Source: Paraburkholderia dioscoreae (lineage in GTDB: Bacteria; Pseudomonadota; Gammaproteobacteria; Burkholderiales; Burkholderiaceae). Taken from it: DNA of 64,000 nt. Below are positions 53,226 to 62,294 of this stretch, one piece after another. Position 1 is the stretch's first letter. Each line of letters opens with the position of its first letter. Below the pieces are notes generated by a model. That model saw only the letters and a program-made list of their open reading frames with translations. It ran no database searches and was not told where the DNA came from. The DNA is taken from assembly GCF_902459535.1 (NCBI RefSeq), contig NZ_LR699554.1:3410001-3474000 (forward strand), given 5' to 3'. A program made the position numbers and the translations under genes.

Positions 53226-54007
53226 CAGAATAGCCCTTGATAAACGCCGCCGTCGTTGACGATATTCTGGGCGGTCATGAAACCGTTCTGCGCGCTGCAC
53301 AAAAACGCGATCAGGTCGCCGCATTCTGCCGGATCGGCAAATCTGCCGGCTGGGCAATGACGCAAGCGGTCTTCGACGATCGCTTCGAAAGTCGTGTTGC
53401 CGCGCGCCGCGTGACCGTGCAGATTGGTGATAAGTGCGTCGGTCTCGAACAGGCCCGGACATACGCTGTTGATAACCACGTTCCGCGCAATGAGTTCACG
53501 CGCCATTGCGGCAATCGCGCCGGTCAGCGCGAGGCGCGCTGCGTGACTGGGCGCAAAGCCAACCTGCGGAAACTTGATGAAGCTTACCGACATATTGACG
53601 ATCCGGCCAAAGCCACGCGTGGTCATGCCCGGCACGACGGCACGGATCAATTCGAGTGACGAATAGAAGTGAGCTTCCATCCAGCCGTCCCACGCCTCAC
53701 GGGTGAGCGTTCGGAAGTCGTCCGGCACCTGGCGAATACCGGGATTCGCAACGAGGATATCCACGACCCCCGCTTTCGCCAGCACTTCAGATCGGCCTTC
53801 TGCCGTGCCCAGATCGGCGCTCACCGTTTCGACTTTCACTCCTGTTTCGTCGATAAGTTGTTGCGCGGCCACGCGGAGCGTCTCATGCGACCGCGCGACC
53901 AGTGTCAGGTCCACGCCTTCGCGCGCGAGCGAGCGCGCCGCCGCGAATCCCAGCCCCTTGCTCCCGCCGCATACCACCGCGCGACGTCCTCTGATTCCCA
54001 AATCCAT
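53225..54007 (-). CDS. SDR family protein with altered active site
   Basis: The protein is 260 aa. The cofactor motif GGSKGLG is intact, but the YxxxK site reads FAPSH, so Tyr is Phe and Lys is His; the preceding Ser in NMSVSFIKF remains. NNAG is ANPG. Catalysis by the normal SDR mechanism is doubtful. It may be a specialised isomerase or aldolase-like SDR, or regulatory. It is coupled to the intact SDR downstream. Confidence 0.82.
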   Translation of the reverse strand: MDLGIRGRRAVVCGGSKGLGFAAARSLAREGVDLTLVARSHETLRVAAQQLIDETGVKVETVSADLGTAEGRSEVLAKAGVVDILVANPGIRQVPDDFRTLTREAWDGWMEAHFYSSLELIRAVVPGMTTRGFGRIVNMSVSFIKFPQVGFAPSHAARLALTGAIAAMARELIARNVVINSVCPGLFETDALITNLHGHAARGNTTFEAIVEDRLRHCPAGRFADPAECGDLIAFLCSAQNGFMTAQNIVNDGGVYQGLF

Positions 54008-54123
54008 ACCATCTCCGCTAGCCGGCGCACCGTGCGTCGGCCTATCTCCTGTTGAGCCGCGCGGCGGCCCGCTTATCGAACCGTCCCGCTGCAGCCTCCC
54101 GTTGCACCCGTAAGTAACGTGGC

Positions 54124-55557
54124 CTATTTCTCCGGCTTTGCGAACGAGGCCGCCAGGAGGCGCGGAGGCACCTTGAAGCGCCCCGCTACATCACGCCATT
54201 GCTCGCGCACGGTCGTGACCTCCGCGGTATCGCCCGAGACCAGCACCGTAGCCGGCAACAATTGCGCGTTGTAGCGCGCTGCGCCGGACTCCGTGTATCC
54301 GCCGGCATCGAGAAACGCTACGAAGTCGCCCCGCTCGAGCAACGGCATCACCCGGTCCGCACCAACTTCATCGGAATTGCAGAGCGGACCGACCAGATCG
54401 ACATGGTCGTTCGCCTCACGCCCCGTGTCCTTGACCGCGACTGCGTGGTAATACCAGTCGAGCGCGGACGCCCACGAAAGATGATTCGTCGACAAGTCGA
54501 GATTCACCCACTTCTTCGACGCGCCCTGTTTGATCGCCCCTACCTGCCCAACAGCGACGCCAGACGGCCCCGATATCGCCCGGCCCGGTTCGATACGCAG
54601 CTTGGGCAGCGGCAATTTCAGCCGCTCCGCTTCTTCACGGATCGCCGCACCGCACAAGCGCCCGTAAATGTCCGGCGTCGGCGCCGCGCTGTCGTCGATC
54701 TGCGAACGCGGCCCCGTGCCATACCATTTCCCAAAGGTCCAGCCGCCGCCAATATCGATGCATGGTGGCGTCCAGCCCGTTTCGTCGCGCAGGAAGCCGG
54801 ACCAGACGATCATTTCGCGTGCCATGATCGCGAAATTTTCCGGATCGTTCGACATGCGGCTCAGGTGGAAATGCGTTTCCTTCAGTTCGATATTCGCCAT
54901 CTTCTGGGCGCGCTTCACGATGTCGACTGTCTGCTCACGCGTCATGCCCCACTTGGTGGAATCGCTTTGTTCCTTGAGCGTGCCGGGACCGTGCATCGCC
55001 ACGCCCGTGCGTCCGGCAAGCGGCAGCAAGTCGAGCTTCAAACGGATGCCGATTGCGACCTTCCTGCCAAGCCGCTTCGATATGACGTCGATACGGTCCA
55101 GTTCGTCCATTGCGTCGATGTTCACGCAAATGCCGTTGGCAATCGCCATCTCCAACTCTTCGTCCTGCTTGTTCGATCCGTTCAGCACGAGCTTTTGCGG
55201 ATCTGTGCCGGCCAGCAACGCTATATACATCTCGTTCACGCCGAAACAATCACCGCCAGCGCCTTCCTGATTGAGAATGTGGCGGATCGCAAGACCGTTA
55301 TTCGACTTGTTCGCAAACAGGATTTCGACCTGCGGATAGTGAGCAAGGAAACCGTCGCGAAACGCACGATAGCGGTCGCGCAATTCGTTTTCGGAAATGA
55401 TGTAAAGCGGCGCACCGTGCGTTTCCGCGAGTGCCTGCACATCGCATCCGTCGACCCACAGATTGCCGTTTGCGCCAATGCCGATGTATTTGCCGTACTG
55501 GACGGAAAAGCCACAGGGGTTGGCATCCGTCTTCGGTTGCGTTTGATGTTGCGTCAT
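54124..55557 (-). CDS. Fold-III PLP-dependent decarboxylase (DapDC/ODC family)
   Basis: The protein is 477 aa from the ATG at 55557 (AAGGAGAG upstream). PLP Lys is in LFANKSNNGLAIRHIL (about 77), EPGRAISGPSG is the phosphate-binding motif and PLCNSDEV carries the catalytic Cys and Asp. The HxGS motif expected of DAP decarboxylase is HFHLSRM, so substrate specificity has probably shifted. It likely decarboxylates a basic or N-substituted amino acid in the island pathway. It lies 38 bp downstream of a DHDPS-family gene. Confidence 0.85.
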   Translation of the reverse strand: MTQHQTQPKTDANPCGFSVQYGKYIGIGANGNLWVDGCDVQALAETHGAPLYIISENELRDRYRAFRDGFLAHYPQVEILFANKSNNGLAIRHILNQEGAGGDCFGVNEMYIALLAGTDPQKLVLNGSNKQDEELEMAIANGICVNIDAMDELDRIDVISKRLGRKVAIGIRLKLDLLPLAGRTGVAMHGPGTLKEQSDSTKWGMTREQTVDIVKRAQKMANIELKETHFHLSRMSNDPENFAIMAREMIVWSGFLRDETGWTPPCIDIGGGWTFGKWYGTGPRSQIDDSAAPTPDIYGRLCGAAIREEAERLKLPLPKLRIEPGRAISGPSGVAVGQVGAIKQGASKKWVNLDLSTNHLSWASALDWYYHAVAVKDTGREANDHVDLVGPLCNSDEVGADRVMPLLERGDFVAFLDAGGYTESGAARYNAQLLPATVLVSGDTAEVTTVREQWRDVAGRFKVPPRLLAASFAKPEK

Positions 55558-55595
55558 TGTTCTCTCCTTGCTTATATTTCCGTGCACCTTCCGCT

Positions 55596-56501
55596 CTACA
55601 GCAGACCTTCCGCCTGCAAGCCGGCCGCGAGCGCGTCGCACTGGCTCGCGCTGAGCGCTCGCAGCGGCGCGCGCGGCTTGCCGCCGCCGGGAAGACCGAG
55701 CAGATCCATCGCCGCTTTGGTCGACGGATACAACGTGCGGCCCCCGCTCGTAAACAGATCGGTCAAACGACGGCCCGTAGCCTGGAGCCGTGCGGCCAAT
55801 AACCGTTCGCCATCGCGCGCAGCTTCGAAAAGCGTTTGCCCTCCTTCGTCCCAGACATTCGGGAAACAGTCGATCACACCGTCCGCGCCCAATTCGATCG
55901 CCGGCACGCCGAATACCGAGGAAGGTCCGCAAAAGACACGTAAAGTGTCCCGCACGGCAAGGAAGGTGCCGTAAAAGTTGTTCCAGTCACCGGAGCTTTC
56001 CTTCACGGCGACCACGCGTTCCAGTTGGCCCAGGCGCTCGACCAGCTTCGGTGTCAGATAATTCACCGCATTTCCGGGGATGTTGTAGAGCATCACTGGC
56101 AAACCGATACACGCGGTGACAGCGGCGTAGTGCGCGTAGATTTCGTCGTCCGTTAGTTTGACGAAGTAAGGCGGCAGGATTAGCGCGCCGTCGCAACCCG
56201 CCTGTTCGGCTTGCAAAGTCAGCGCAATCGTGTCTTCCACACCAATCATCCCGGTGCCTGCGATCAGCGTGCCGCGCGTACCGATCACCGCTTTCGACAC
56301 CGCGAACAAGCGGCTGCGTTCCGCAGCGGTCATTGCCCAGAATTCGCCAGTGCAGCCGCCCACCACGACGCCAGTCGCGCCGAGCGCGAGATGCCGCTCG
56401 ATGACATCGCCCAGTTCGTTTTCATCGATCTTGCCGTTATCGTCGAACGGCGTGGTGATTGCCGGCATTGCGCCGACCCAGTTCACACTATCTCGGTTCA
56501 T
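55596..56501 (-). CDS. DHDPS-family aldolase or dehydratase
   Basis: The protein is 301 aa. CTGEF (50-54), Tyr139 (MLYNIPG) and Lys167 (VAVKESSGDW) are intact. It is clearly distinct from the other DHDPS-family protein at 46974-47915. It lies between the sugar-type ABC genes and the fold-III decarboxylase in one leftward operon. Confidence 0.88.
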   Translation of the reverse strand: MNRDSVNWVGAMPAITTPFDDNGKIDENELGDVIERHLALGATGVVVGGCTGEFWAMTAAERSRLFAVSKAVIGTRGTLIAGTGMIGVEDTIALTLQAEQAGCDGALILPPYFVKLTDDEIYAHYAAVTACIGLPVMLYNIPGNAVNYLTPKLVERLGQLERVVAVKESSGDWNNFYGTFLAVRDTLRVFCGPSSVFGVPAIELGADGVIDCFPNVWDEGGQTLFEAARDGERLLAARLQATGRRLTDLFTSGGRTLYPSTKAAMDLLGLPGGGKPRAPLRALSASQCDALAAGLQAEGLL

Positions 56502-56531
56502 TCAGAATCCCGTGGTCATTGAAATCGAAGT

Positions 56532-57659
56532 TCATGCGGCGTCGCGGGTGCGCTTGATCGCGGTAACGTTGACGTCGTCGCGGTTCTGGCGCAAACCGCT
56601 TTGCCGGCAAAACACATGCACACGCGCAAGCGTGACGTCGAAAGGCACGTCCTGGCCGGCGCGCAGTTCGGCGGCAAGCGGCACGTCGCTGGCAATCCGC
56701 GTGCAAAGCGTCGCGCCGCCGCACTCCATCAGCACGATCGATTCATGGCCGGTCGGCTCGACCACCTTGATGCGAGCGCTGTGCGCGCCTCGCCCCAACA
56801 CGATGTCCTCGGGGCGTAATCCGATTGCCACTTCGCGCGCCGCATCGCCGCGCAATGCCGAATTCGGCAGTCTCAGCAACAAACCGCCGGCACGCACCGA
56901 GAAACCGTGATCGTCGCGCTGCATGTCACCATCGATCAACGACATGGCCGGCGTGCCGATGAAACCCGCAACGAACTGATTGGCTGGGCGGTAGTAGATC
57001 TCATCAGGCGTGCCGAACTGCTGCAGGACGCCGCCATTCATCACGGCGATACGCGTTGACATGGTCATCGCCTCGAGCTGATCGTGCGTGACGTAGACTG
57101 TCGTCGTGCCGATCCGTCTGTGTAGCTCGATCAGTTCTGCCCGCATATGCGCGCGCAGCTTCGCGTCCAGATTCGAGAGCGGTTCGTCGAGCAGAAACAC
57201 TTTCGGTTTTCGAATCAGCGCGCGACCGAGCGCAACCCGTTGCTGCTGACCACCAGACAACTGTTTTGGCTTTCTGGCCAGCAACGGTTCGAGTTGCAGC
57301 AACTGCGCGATGCTCGCCAGCATCGCCGGCCATTCGCCTTTCGGTACACCGCGCTTTTTGAGCGGGTAGACAATGTTCTCCGCCACCGTCAAATGCGGGT
57401 AAAGCGCGTACGATTGGAACACCATTGCGATATCGCGTTTGGCGGGCGGCAGTTCATGCACCTGCTGACCGCCGATGTGGATTGCGCCGCTCGTCGGTTG
57501 TTCGAGGCCTGCTAGCATGCGCAGCGTAGTCGTCTTGCCGCAGCCCGAAGGCCCGAGCAGACATACGAATTCGCCGTCGCGAATATCGAGGTCGAGCGAC
57601 GGGATGGAGACGGTCTCGCCGAAAACCTTGCGTACGTTCCTGAAACTTACTGCTGCCAT
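56532..57659 (-). CDS. ABC transporter ATPase (UgpC/MsmK type)
   Basis: The protein is 375 aa. Walker A GPSGCGKTT, signature LSGGQQQRV and Walker B FLLDEPLSNLD are followed by a C-terminal TOBE/MalK regulatory domain, as in sugar and polyol importers. It energises the two permeases encoded upstream. Confidence 0.92.
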   Translation of the reverse strand: MAAVSFRNVRKVFGETVSIPSLDLDIRDGEFVCLLGPSGCGKTTTLRMLAGLEQPTSGAIHIGGQQVHELPPAKRDIAMVFQSYALYPHLTVAENIVYPLKKRGVPKGEWPAMLASIAQLLQLEPLLARKPKQLSGGQQQRVALGRALIRKPKVFLLDEPLSNLDAKLRAHMRAELIELHRRIGTTTVYVTHDQLEAMTMSTRIAVMNGGVLQQFGTPDEIYYRPANQFVAGFIGTPAMSLIDGDMQRDDHGFSVRAGGLLLRLPNSALRGDAAREVAIGLRPEDIVLGRGAHSARIKVVEPTGHESIVLMECGGATLCTRIASDVPLAAELRAGQDVPFDVTLARVHVFCRQSGLRQNRDDVNVTAIKRTRDAA

Positions 57660-57699
57660 TTATCTGCTCCAGAATGCGTGTGTCTGGTGTTGCCGGTAT

Positions 57700-58530
57700 T
57701 CATCCCTTTACTCCGCCCGCGCCAAAGCCGCTTGTCAGATAGCGCTGCATGAAGGCGAAAAAGAACAGCAATGGAACGCTCATCATCACGGAAGCCGCCA
57801 TCAGCAAAGACCACTCAATGTTGAACGACGACACGAGCATATTCATCACACCGGTAGTAAGCGGTCGCGTCTCATCGGTGTTGACCATGACGAGTGCGTA
57901 GAGGTACTCGTTCCACGCCAGAATGAATGTGAAGAGCGCGGTCGAAATAATGCCTGGGAGCGCCTGCGGCAGGATCACGTCCCTGAACGCGCCGAGGCGG
58001 CCTGCACCGTCTACGAGCGCGGCGGCCTCCAGATCTTCTGGAATACCGGCCATGAACGACCGCAGCAGCCACAGCGCGTATGGCAGTGCGAACGTGGTGT
58101 ACGAGATCACGAGGCTGGTCAACGTGTTCTCGAGCCCGAGCTTCACCATCATCAGATAGAGCGGAATGATGAGCACGACCGACGGCATCAGATAGGTGCA
58201 GAGCACCGCCACGGCGATCGTCTCGCGACCGCGATATCTGAAGCGCGCGAGACTGTAGCCACCAAGTGTCGCCACCGCCATTACTACGACCGTAGTCGCT
58301 ACCGAAAGCATCACGGAATTCCAGAAATAGCTCAGGAAAGGTGTGTCTTCGAGTAATCGCCGGTAATGCTCGAACGTTACGTGTTCCGGCAACAGCTTGA
58401 TCGGAAAGACGAACAATTCACTTTGCGGCTTGATCGACGTGAGCACCATCCAGATCAGCGGAAATACCATCAGGATCACGATCACCCAGGTCACGAGCGA
58501 CGCCAGCGGGTTGAATTTATCGGCTCGCAT
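57700..58530 (-). CDS. ABC transporter permease (MalG/UgpE-like)
   Basis: The protein is 276 aa with six membrane segments. The EAA loop reads EAAALVDGAGRLGAFRDVILP. It overlaps the partner permease by 14 bp. Confidence 0.92.
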   Translation of the reverse strand: MRADKFNPLASLVTWVIVILMVFPLIWMVLTSIKPQSELFVFPIKLLPEHVTFEHYRRLLEDTPFLSYFWNSVMLSVATTVVVMAVATLGGYSLARFRYRGRETIAVAVLCTYLMPSVVLIIPLYLMMVKLGLENTLTSLVISYTTFALPYALWLLRSFMAGIPEDLEAAALVDGAGRLGAFRDVILPQALPGIISTALFTFILAWNEYLYALVMVNTDETRPLTTGVMNMLVSSFNIEWSLLMAASVMMSVPLLFFFAFMQRYLTSGFGAGGVKG

Positions 58531-59443
58531 CTTGACTCCTCGTGCGCTGCGAACGATAGAGATAAGCCGCCATCAGCAGCCCCATGACCACCATCATGCC
58601 CACCGCCGAGGTGGAGGCCGTGCCCATCTGGTTCAGACCGAACGCCTGTTGATAGACCAGTAGCGGCACGGAGCGCGTCTGATTGACCGGCCCTCCGCCG
58701 GTCATCAGATACAACAGGTCGAATTCCTTGAAATCCCAGATGATGCGCAGCAGGATCACGACGCCCAGCACCTCGCGCAATTGAGGCAACGTGACGTCGA
58801 AGAATCGGCCGACCGGGCCCGCTCCGTCCATACGCGCTGCTTCGTAAAGCGACAACGGGATGGTTTGAAGGCGCGCCAGTACCGCTATTACGACGAACGG
58901 AAAGTACTTCCACGTACCCACCAGCACTATGCTGATCATCGCATTCGGCATCTGTCCCAGCCAGTTCACCGGCGCATCGACAAGATGCAATTCGAGCAGA
59001 ACCTGGTTCAGGAGGCCGTAGAGGTCGTTGAACAGCCAGCGCCAGACCAGCACCGCGACCACCGTCGACACGAAGTACGGAAACAGTACGAGGCTGCGCG
59101 CCGCCGAGCGGAACAGAATCTTTTCGTTCAGCAGCAACGCCATCCCAACGCCGCAGAGAATCTGCAGGATCAGCGTCGAGGTGGTCCAGACGATGGTGAC
59201 CCAGAGGGAGAACCAGAATGTCGGCGAGCCGAGCATGTCGCGGTAGTTGGCCAGCCCGACGAATGACGATTGCTGGGTCGGCGTATATACCGAATTCAGC
59301 GAAAGCCACAGCGCGTAGAGCAGCGGATACACGATCGTTGCAATCAGCAGCAACATCGCGGGGGCGATCAGCAGAATACCGAGCCGACTATAAGCAGACT
59401 CGAGCGAACGAACACCCATGCTGGACAATGAGGCGGTAGCCAT
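58517..59443 (-). CDS. ABC transporter permease (MalF/UgpA-like)
   Basis: The protein is 308 aa from the ATG at 59443. It has six membrane segments and the EAA loop YEAARMDGAGPVGRFFDVTL. The longer upstream frame lacks hydrophobic or family features. Confidence 0.9.
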   Translation of the reverse strand: MATASLSSMGVRSLESAYSRLGILLIAPAMLLLIATIVYPLLYALWLSLNSVYTPTQQSSFVGLANYRDMLGSPTFWFSLWVTIVWTTSTLILQILCGVGMALLLNEKILFRSAARSLVLFPYFVSTVVAVLVWRWLFNDLYGLLNQVLLELHLVDAPVNWLGQMPNAMISIVLVGTWKYFPFVVIAVLARLQTIPLSLYEAARMDGAGPVGRFFDVTLPQLREVLGVVILLRIIWDFKEFDLLYLMTGGGPVNQTRSVPLLVYQQAFGLNQMGTASTSAVGMMVVMGLLMAAYLYRSQRTRSQDASR

Positions 59444-59560
59444 GCGTATTTCCGTAACGGATCCATCTCTGCCTGACTGCCAGGAAGCGCGGACGCTGGC
59501 TGGCACAGACGTGCTGTAAATACCGCCCGCGATTTGCAGGCGGTATTCCGGGCTCATCGC

Positions 59561-60925
59561 TCAGGCTTTCATCAATGCTTCGAGCTTCTTCGCCGTGGCG
59601 GAAACCACTGGCTTTGGCGCTTCGTTGTTCAGCACGACGCGCTGCACCATCTCGGCCAGAACGTTGCTTGCGACGATCTCGTTGGCGCGCCGGTTCGGCT
59701 TATGCGCCGGCGACTCATAACCGAGGTTATGACCCGCCGCTGCCGCGGCGGACATCAGCGCTACTTCTTTCGGATACTTCCTGATGATCGGATTGCTAAT
59801 GTAACGAGGGTCCGCGGCAATGGTCTTCAATACTGGCAATAGGTGCGCGGGTGCACCGAGCAACTCCGAGATATAACCGGCAGGATCGAAAAGATATTCC
59901 GCGAACAGTTTGGATGCCGAAATGTTCTTGGCTTTCTTCGGAATGAAGATGCACGGAAAGTCGTTATAGGTCCAAGGCGGAACCGATTTCGAAATGGTCG
60001 GGTAAGTCGCACACGTGACGAAATCCGCGATACCAGGATTCTGCGTCGCGATGTTGTCGAGTATGCGTCCGCCATAAATGCCCGTCGCGGTCGAACCCGA
60101 TACGAACGCTGTCAGGCTTTCACCCCAGCTGTAACCAGTCGCGCCCGGCGGGCAGAATTCACGCATCGATTTGTAGAAGTCGAGTGCGTCCAGCGTCGCC
60201 TGGCTGTCGATGGCAACCTGCAGGTCTGGCGTGAACACCTGACCGCCCGCCCGGTGGATGAAGCCCAGCATGATCAGCGACGTCATGCTGTTCAGTCCGT
60301 ACGGCAGCGGTGCGCCGTAAATACGCCCGCCCTGCATTTTCTTGCACGCGGCGCGCAACTCATCCCATGTTTCGGGCACCTTCTCCACGCCAGCTTTCTG
60401 CATCAGATCGCGCCGGATCCACAACACATCCGCCGCGGTATTCGCGAGTCCCGTCGCACACAGTTTGCCGTCAGCGGTTTTGAACACGTCGTTCGCGCTG
60501 GGGTAGTACTTGTCTGCACCTACGGCTGCAACGACGTCGTCGATAGGGGCAACCAGGCCGTCGGCGTAATACGTTTGCGCTGCATACGAAGGCAGGTGCG
60601 TGATGATGTCCGGCACCTGATTCGCCGCGAAGGCCGCAGCAAGTTGCGCGGGATAGCCTTCGTCGGACGTTGCTTCGAACACCACCTTAACGCCTTGATG
60701 CGCTGCCATGAACCCGGCAATTTGCGCCTTGTAGGCCTTCAGTTGATCAGGCGCCGCCTGAGTCGACCACCAGCGCAACGTGATCGGCTCCGCGCCGAAG
60801 GCGGCGCGGCCGAACGGCAAACCTGCCGCAGCCGACAAGCCGGCCGATGCTGCCAACTTGAGCAGTCGGCGCCGTTTTCCCGAATGACCCGCCGTTTCTC
60901 GCTCCCCATTTCTGCCGACCGCCAT
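59561..60925 (-). CDS. ABC transporter substrate-binding protein (sugar/polyol type)
   Basis: The protein is about 454 aa. The N-terminus KRRRLLKLAASAGLSAAAG is a twin-Arg-like signal ending at AAFGA. An SBP_bac_1 fold follows (ITLRWWSTQAAPDQ; NQVPDIITHLPSYAAQ). ATG at 60925 is preferred because GGGAGA lies at normal spacing; 60931 and a TTG at 60940 are alternatives. It is the first gene of the ABC-DHDPS-decarboxylase operon, with an operator-like palindrome just upstream. Confidence 0.88.
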   Translation of the reverse strand: MAVGRNGERETAGHSGKRRRLLKLAASAGLSAAAGLPFGRAAFGAEPITLRWWSTQAAPDQLKAYKAQIAGFMAAHQGVKVVFEATSDEGYPAQLAAAFAANQVPDIITHLPSYAAQTYYADGLVAPIDDVVAAVGADKYYPSANDVFKTADGKLCATGLANTAADVLWIRRDLMQKAGVEKVPETWDELRAACKKMQGGRIYGAPLPYGLNSMTSLIMLGFIHRAGGQVFTPDLQVAIDSQATLDALDFYKSMREFCPPGATGYSWGESLTAFVSGSTATGIYGGRILDNIATQNPGIADFVTCATYPTISKSVPPWTYNDFPCIFIPKKAKNISASKLFAEYLFDPAGYISELLGAPAHLLPVLKTIAADPRYISNPIIRKYPKEVALMSAAAAAGHNLGYESPAHKPNRRANEIVASNVLAEMVQRVVLNNEAPKPVVSATAKKLEALMKA

Positions 60926-60942
60926 GCCCATATCTCCCAATT

Positions 60943-60962
60943 TAGTGCGCCAGTCGCACAGT
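60943..60962. promoter_or_regulatory. GTGCGC-type operator at the ABC operon
   Basis: TAGTGCGCCAGTCGCACAGT contains GTGCG-CCAGT-CGCAC, about 20 bp upstream of the substrate-binding protein start. Confidence 0.55.
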
Positions 60963-61052
60963 TGTTCGTATTTATACCTGACAAAAAAATAGGAAACAAC
61001 GTTATTTCACGGCACTTGCCAAAAAATTCTGGCAGCCAGCTTAATTTGTGGA

Positions 61053-61072
61053 AATTATGTGCGCGATGCGGA
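61053..61072. promoter_or_regulatory. GTGCGC-type site
   Basis: AATTATGTGCGCGATGCGGA carries a good left half-site and a poor right half, 110 bp from the site at 60943. Confidence 0.4.
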
Positions 61073-61299
61073 CGAGAGGTTTCATTGATGGCGAGGCTTG
61101 CCGCGCTTGCGCAGATCACACGGTGGAATGTGCGGGCAGGATGATCCTCACTTCAGCGCACAGGCTGCGGTGCATGTCGGAGTCGCATCAAAACGATGCC
61201 CGGTGCGACAGCCATCTGCTGGACGCGAATGTGTCGCGGGCGATCAAGCATTGCCGTGCCGTCGAGAGCAGCCGACGAGGCTGCCTCAAGGCCGCGTTG

Positions 61300-61445
61300 G
61301 CCGAATGGTTCTGGCGCATCGATATCGGCCTCTACACGCTTTTTCTTCGCTATGTTCGCCGGCCGCTTCATGCTTTTTGGCGAGACGCTCGAGCCATTAC
61401 TCAATCATCCGTTGCAATCGATCTTTCTCGGCGCGCTGCTGCTCT
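61300..61445 (+). pseudogene. Remnant of a TDT (TehA/Mae1) family transporter
   Basis: One frame gives AEWFWRIDIGLYTLF; a one-base slip near 61340 continues as FAMFAGRFMLFGETLEPLLN and then HPLQSIFLGAL. Together these resemble the TM3-TM4 region of dicarboxylate/sulfite exporters (typical HPVxSMFLGAIPMG). Nothing of the rest of the protein remains. Confidence 0.45.
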
Positions 61446-61544
61446 GGGATACCGGGCTCTGGTCCTGCGACGTGAAGGGTTGCCGATGCCAGACCTTGCA
61501 TGGCAACGCTATACTTGCGCCCCCATCCCTCCATCGACTGACAC

Positions 61545-62294
61545 ATGAAGAAGTGGCTTGCCTCTCTGTTGTTAGCCGTTGCAGCTCACGCGAGCGCAGC
61601 GCCTTCCTGCACCCAGTTCACGCCGAATGCGCAATGGCCGGTTCTGAGCAATCAGAAGATGGCCCCCAAAACGCGCATGCTCTGCTATAGCGATTTCGCG
61701 GTTTTGCATTCGGGTATTACACATGGTCCGCTGTGGTCCGCGGAGCATCTCACGCGCGACCATATCGAGGCGGCCAAAGATATGGTGCGCACCAACAAGT
61801 TCTTTGAAGACGCACGTTTGCCAGACGGCGAAGGCGCCACGTTAGCGGACTATAAACGCAGCGGATTCGATCGCGGCCACATGAGCCCGGCGGGCAATCG
61901 CTGGAATCAGGAAGCGATGGCACAATCGTTCTCGCTCGCCAACGTCGTGCCGCAAAACCGCGAGAACAACCAGCGCCTGTGGGCACGCATTGAAACCTCC
62001 GTGCGCAAGATCGCGGTCTCGTACGACGATACGTATGTCGTCACCGGCCCGATCTTCAACGGCCAGCAGTTGCAGACCATTGGACCGACGCGCGTGTTCG
62101 TGCCGACGCAGTTGTTCAAGGTGGTATACGTGCCTTCGCGGCAGATGGCGTTCTCAGTGGTGGTGGACAATGTTTCGACCAACCGTTATGACATCAAGAC
62201 GATTCACGAACTCGAGGCGATGTCGGGCGTCCGTTTTCCGGGCATTCCGGAGAGCCTCAAAGATCAGCGACCGGGAGGACTGAAAGGTGTTTAA
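61545..62294 (+). CDS. Secreted DNA/RNA non-specific endonuclease
   Basis: The protein is 249 aa. A signal peptide (LASLLLAVAAHASA) ends near residue 19. The beta-beta-alpha metal motif DRGHMSPAGNR (about 109-119) with Asn in NVVPQNRENN is the NUC/Serratia nuclease active site. It probably degrades extracellular or periplasmic nucleic acid. The stop overlaps the next gene start by eight bases. Confidence 0.92.
   Translation: MKKWLASLLLAVAAHASAAPSCTQFTPNAQWPVLSNQKMAPKTRMLCYSDFAVLHSGITHGPLWSAEHLTRDHIEAAKDMVRTNKFFEDARLPDGEGATLADYKRSGFDRGHMSPAGNRWNQEAMAQSFSLANVVPQNRENNQRLWARIETSVRKIAVSYDDTYVVTGPIFNGQQLQTIGPTRVFVPTQLFKVVYVPSRQMAFSVVVDNVSTNRYDIKTIHELEAMSGVRFPGIPESLKDQRPGGLKGV

Larger units (their letters stand above)
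60926..61544. other. Intergenic stretch with operator and decayed gene
   Basis: Holds two GTGCGC-type sites (60943-60962 and 61053-61072), then a region whose open frames are broken and recall a transporter remnant (61300-61445). No intact gene is supported. Confidence 0.55.

Noticed and set aside
61048..61548. 166-aa open frame downstream of the sugar-type ABC operon
   Set aside because: Only a short segment resembles a membrane transporter and it continues in another frame; treated as a remnant.
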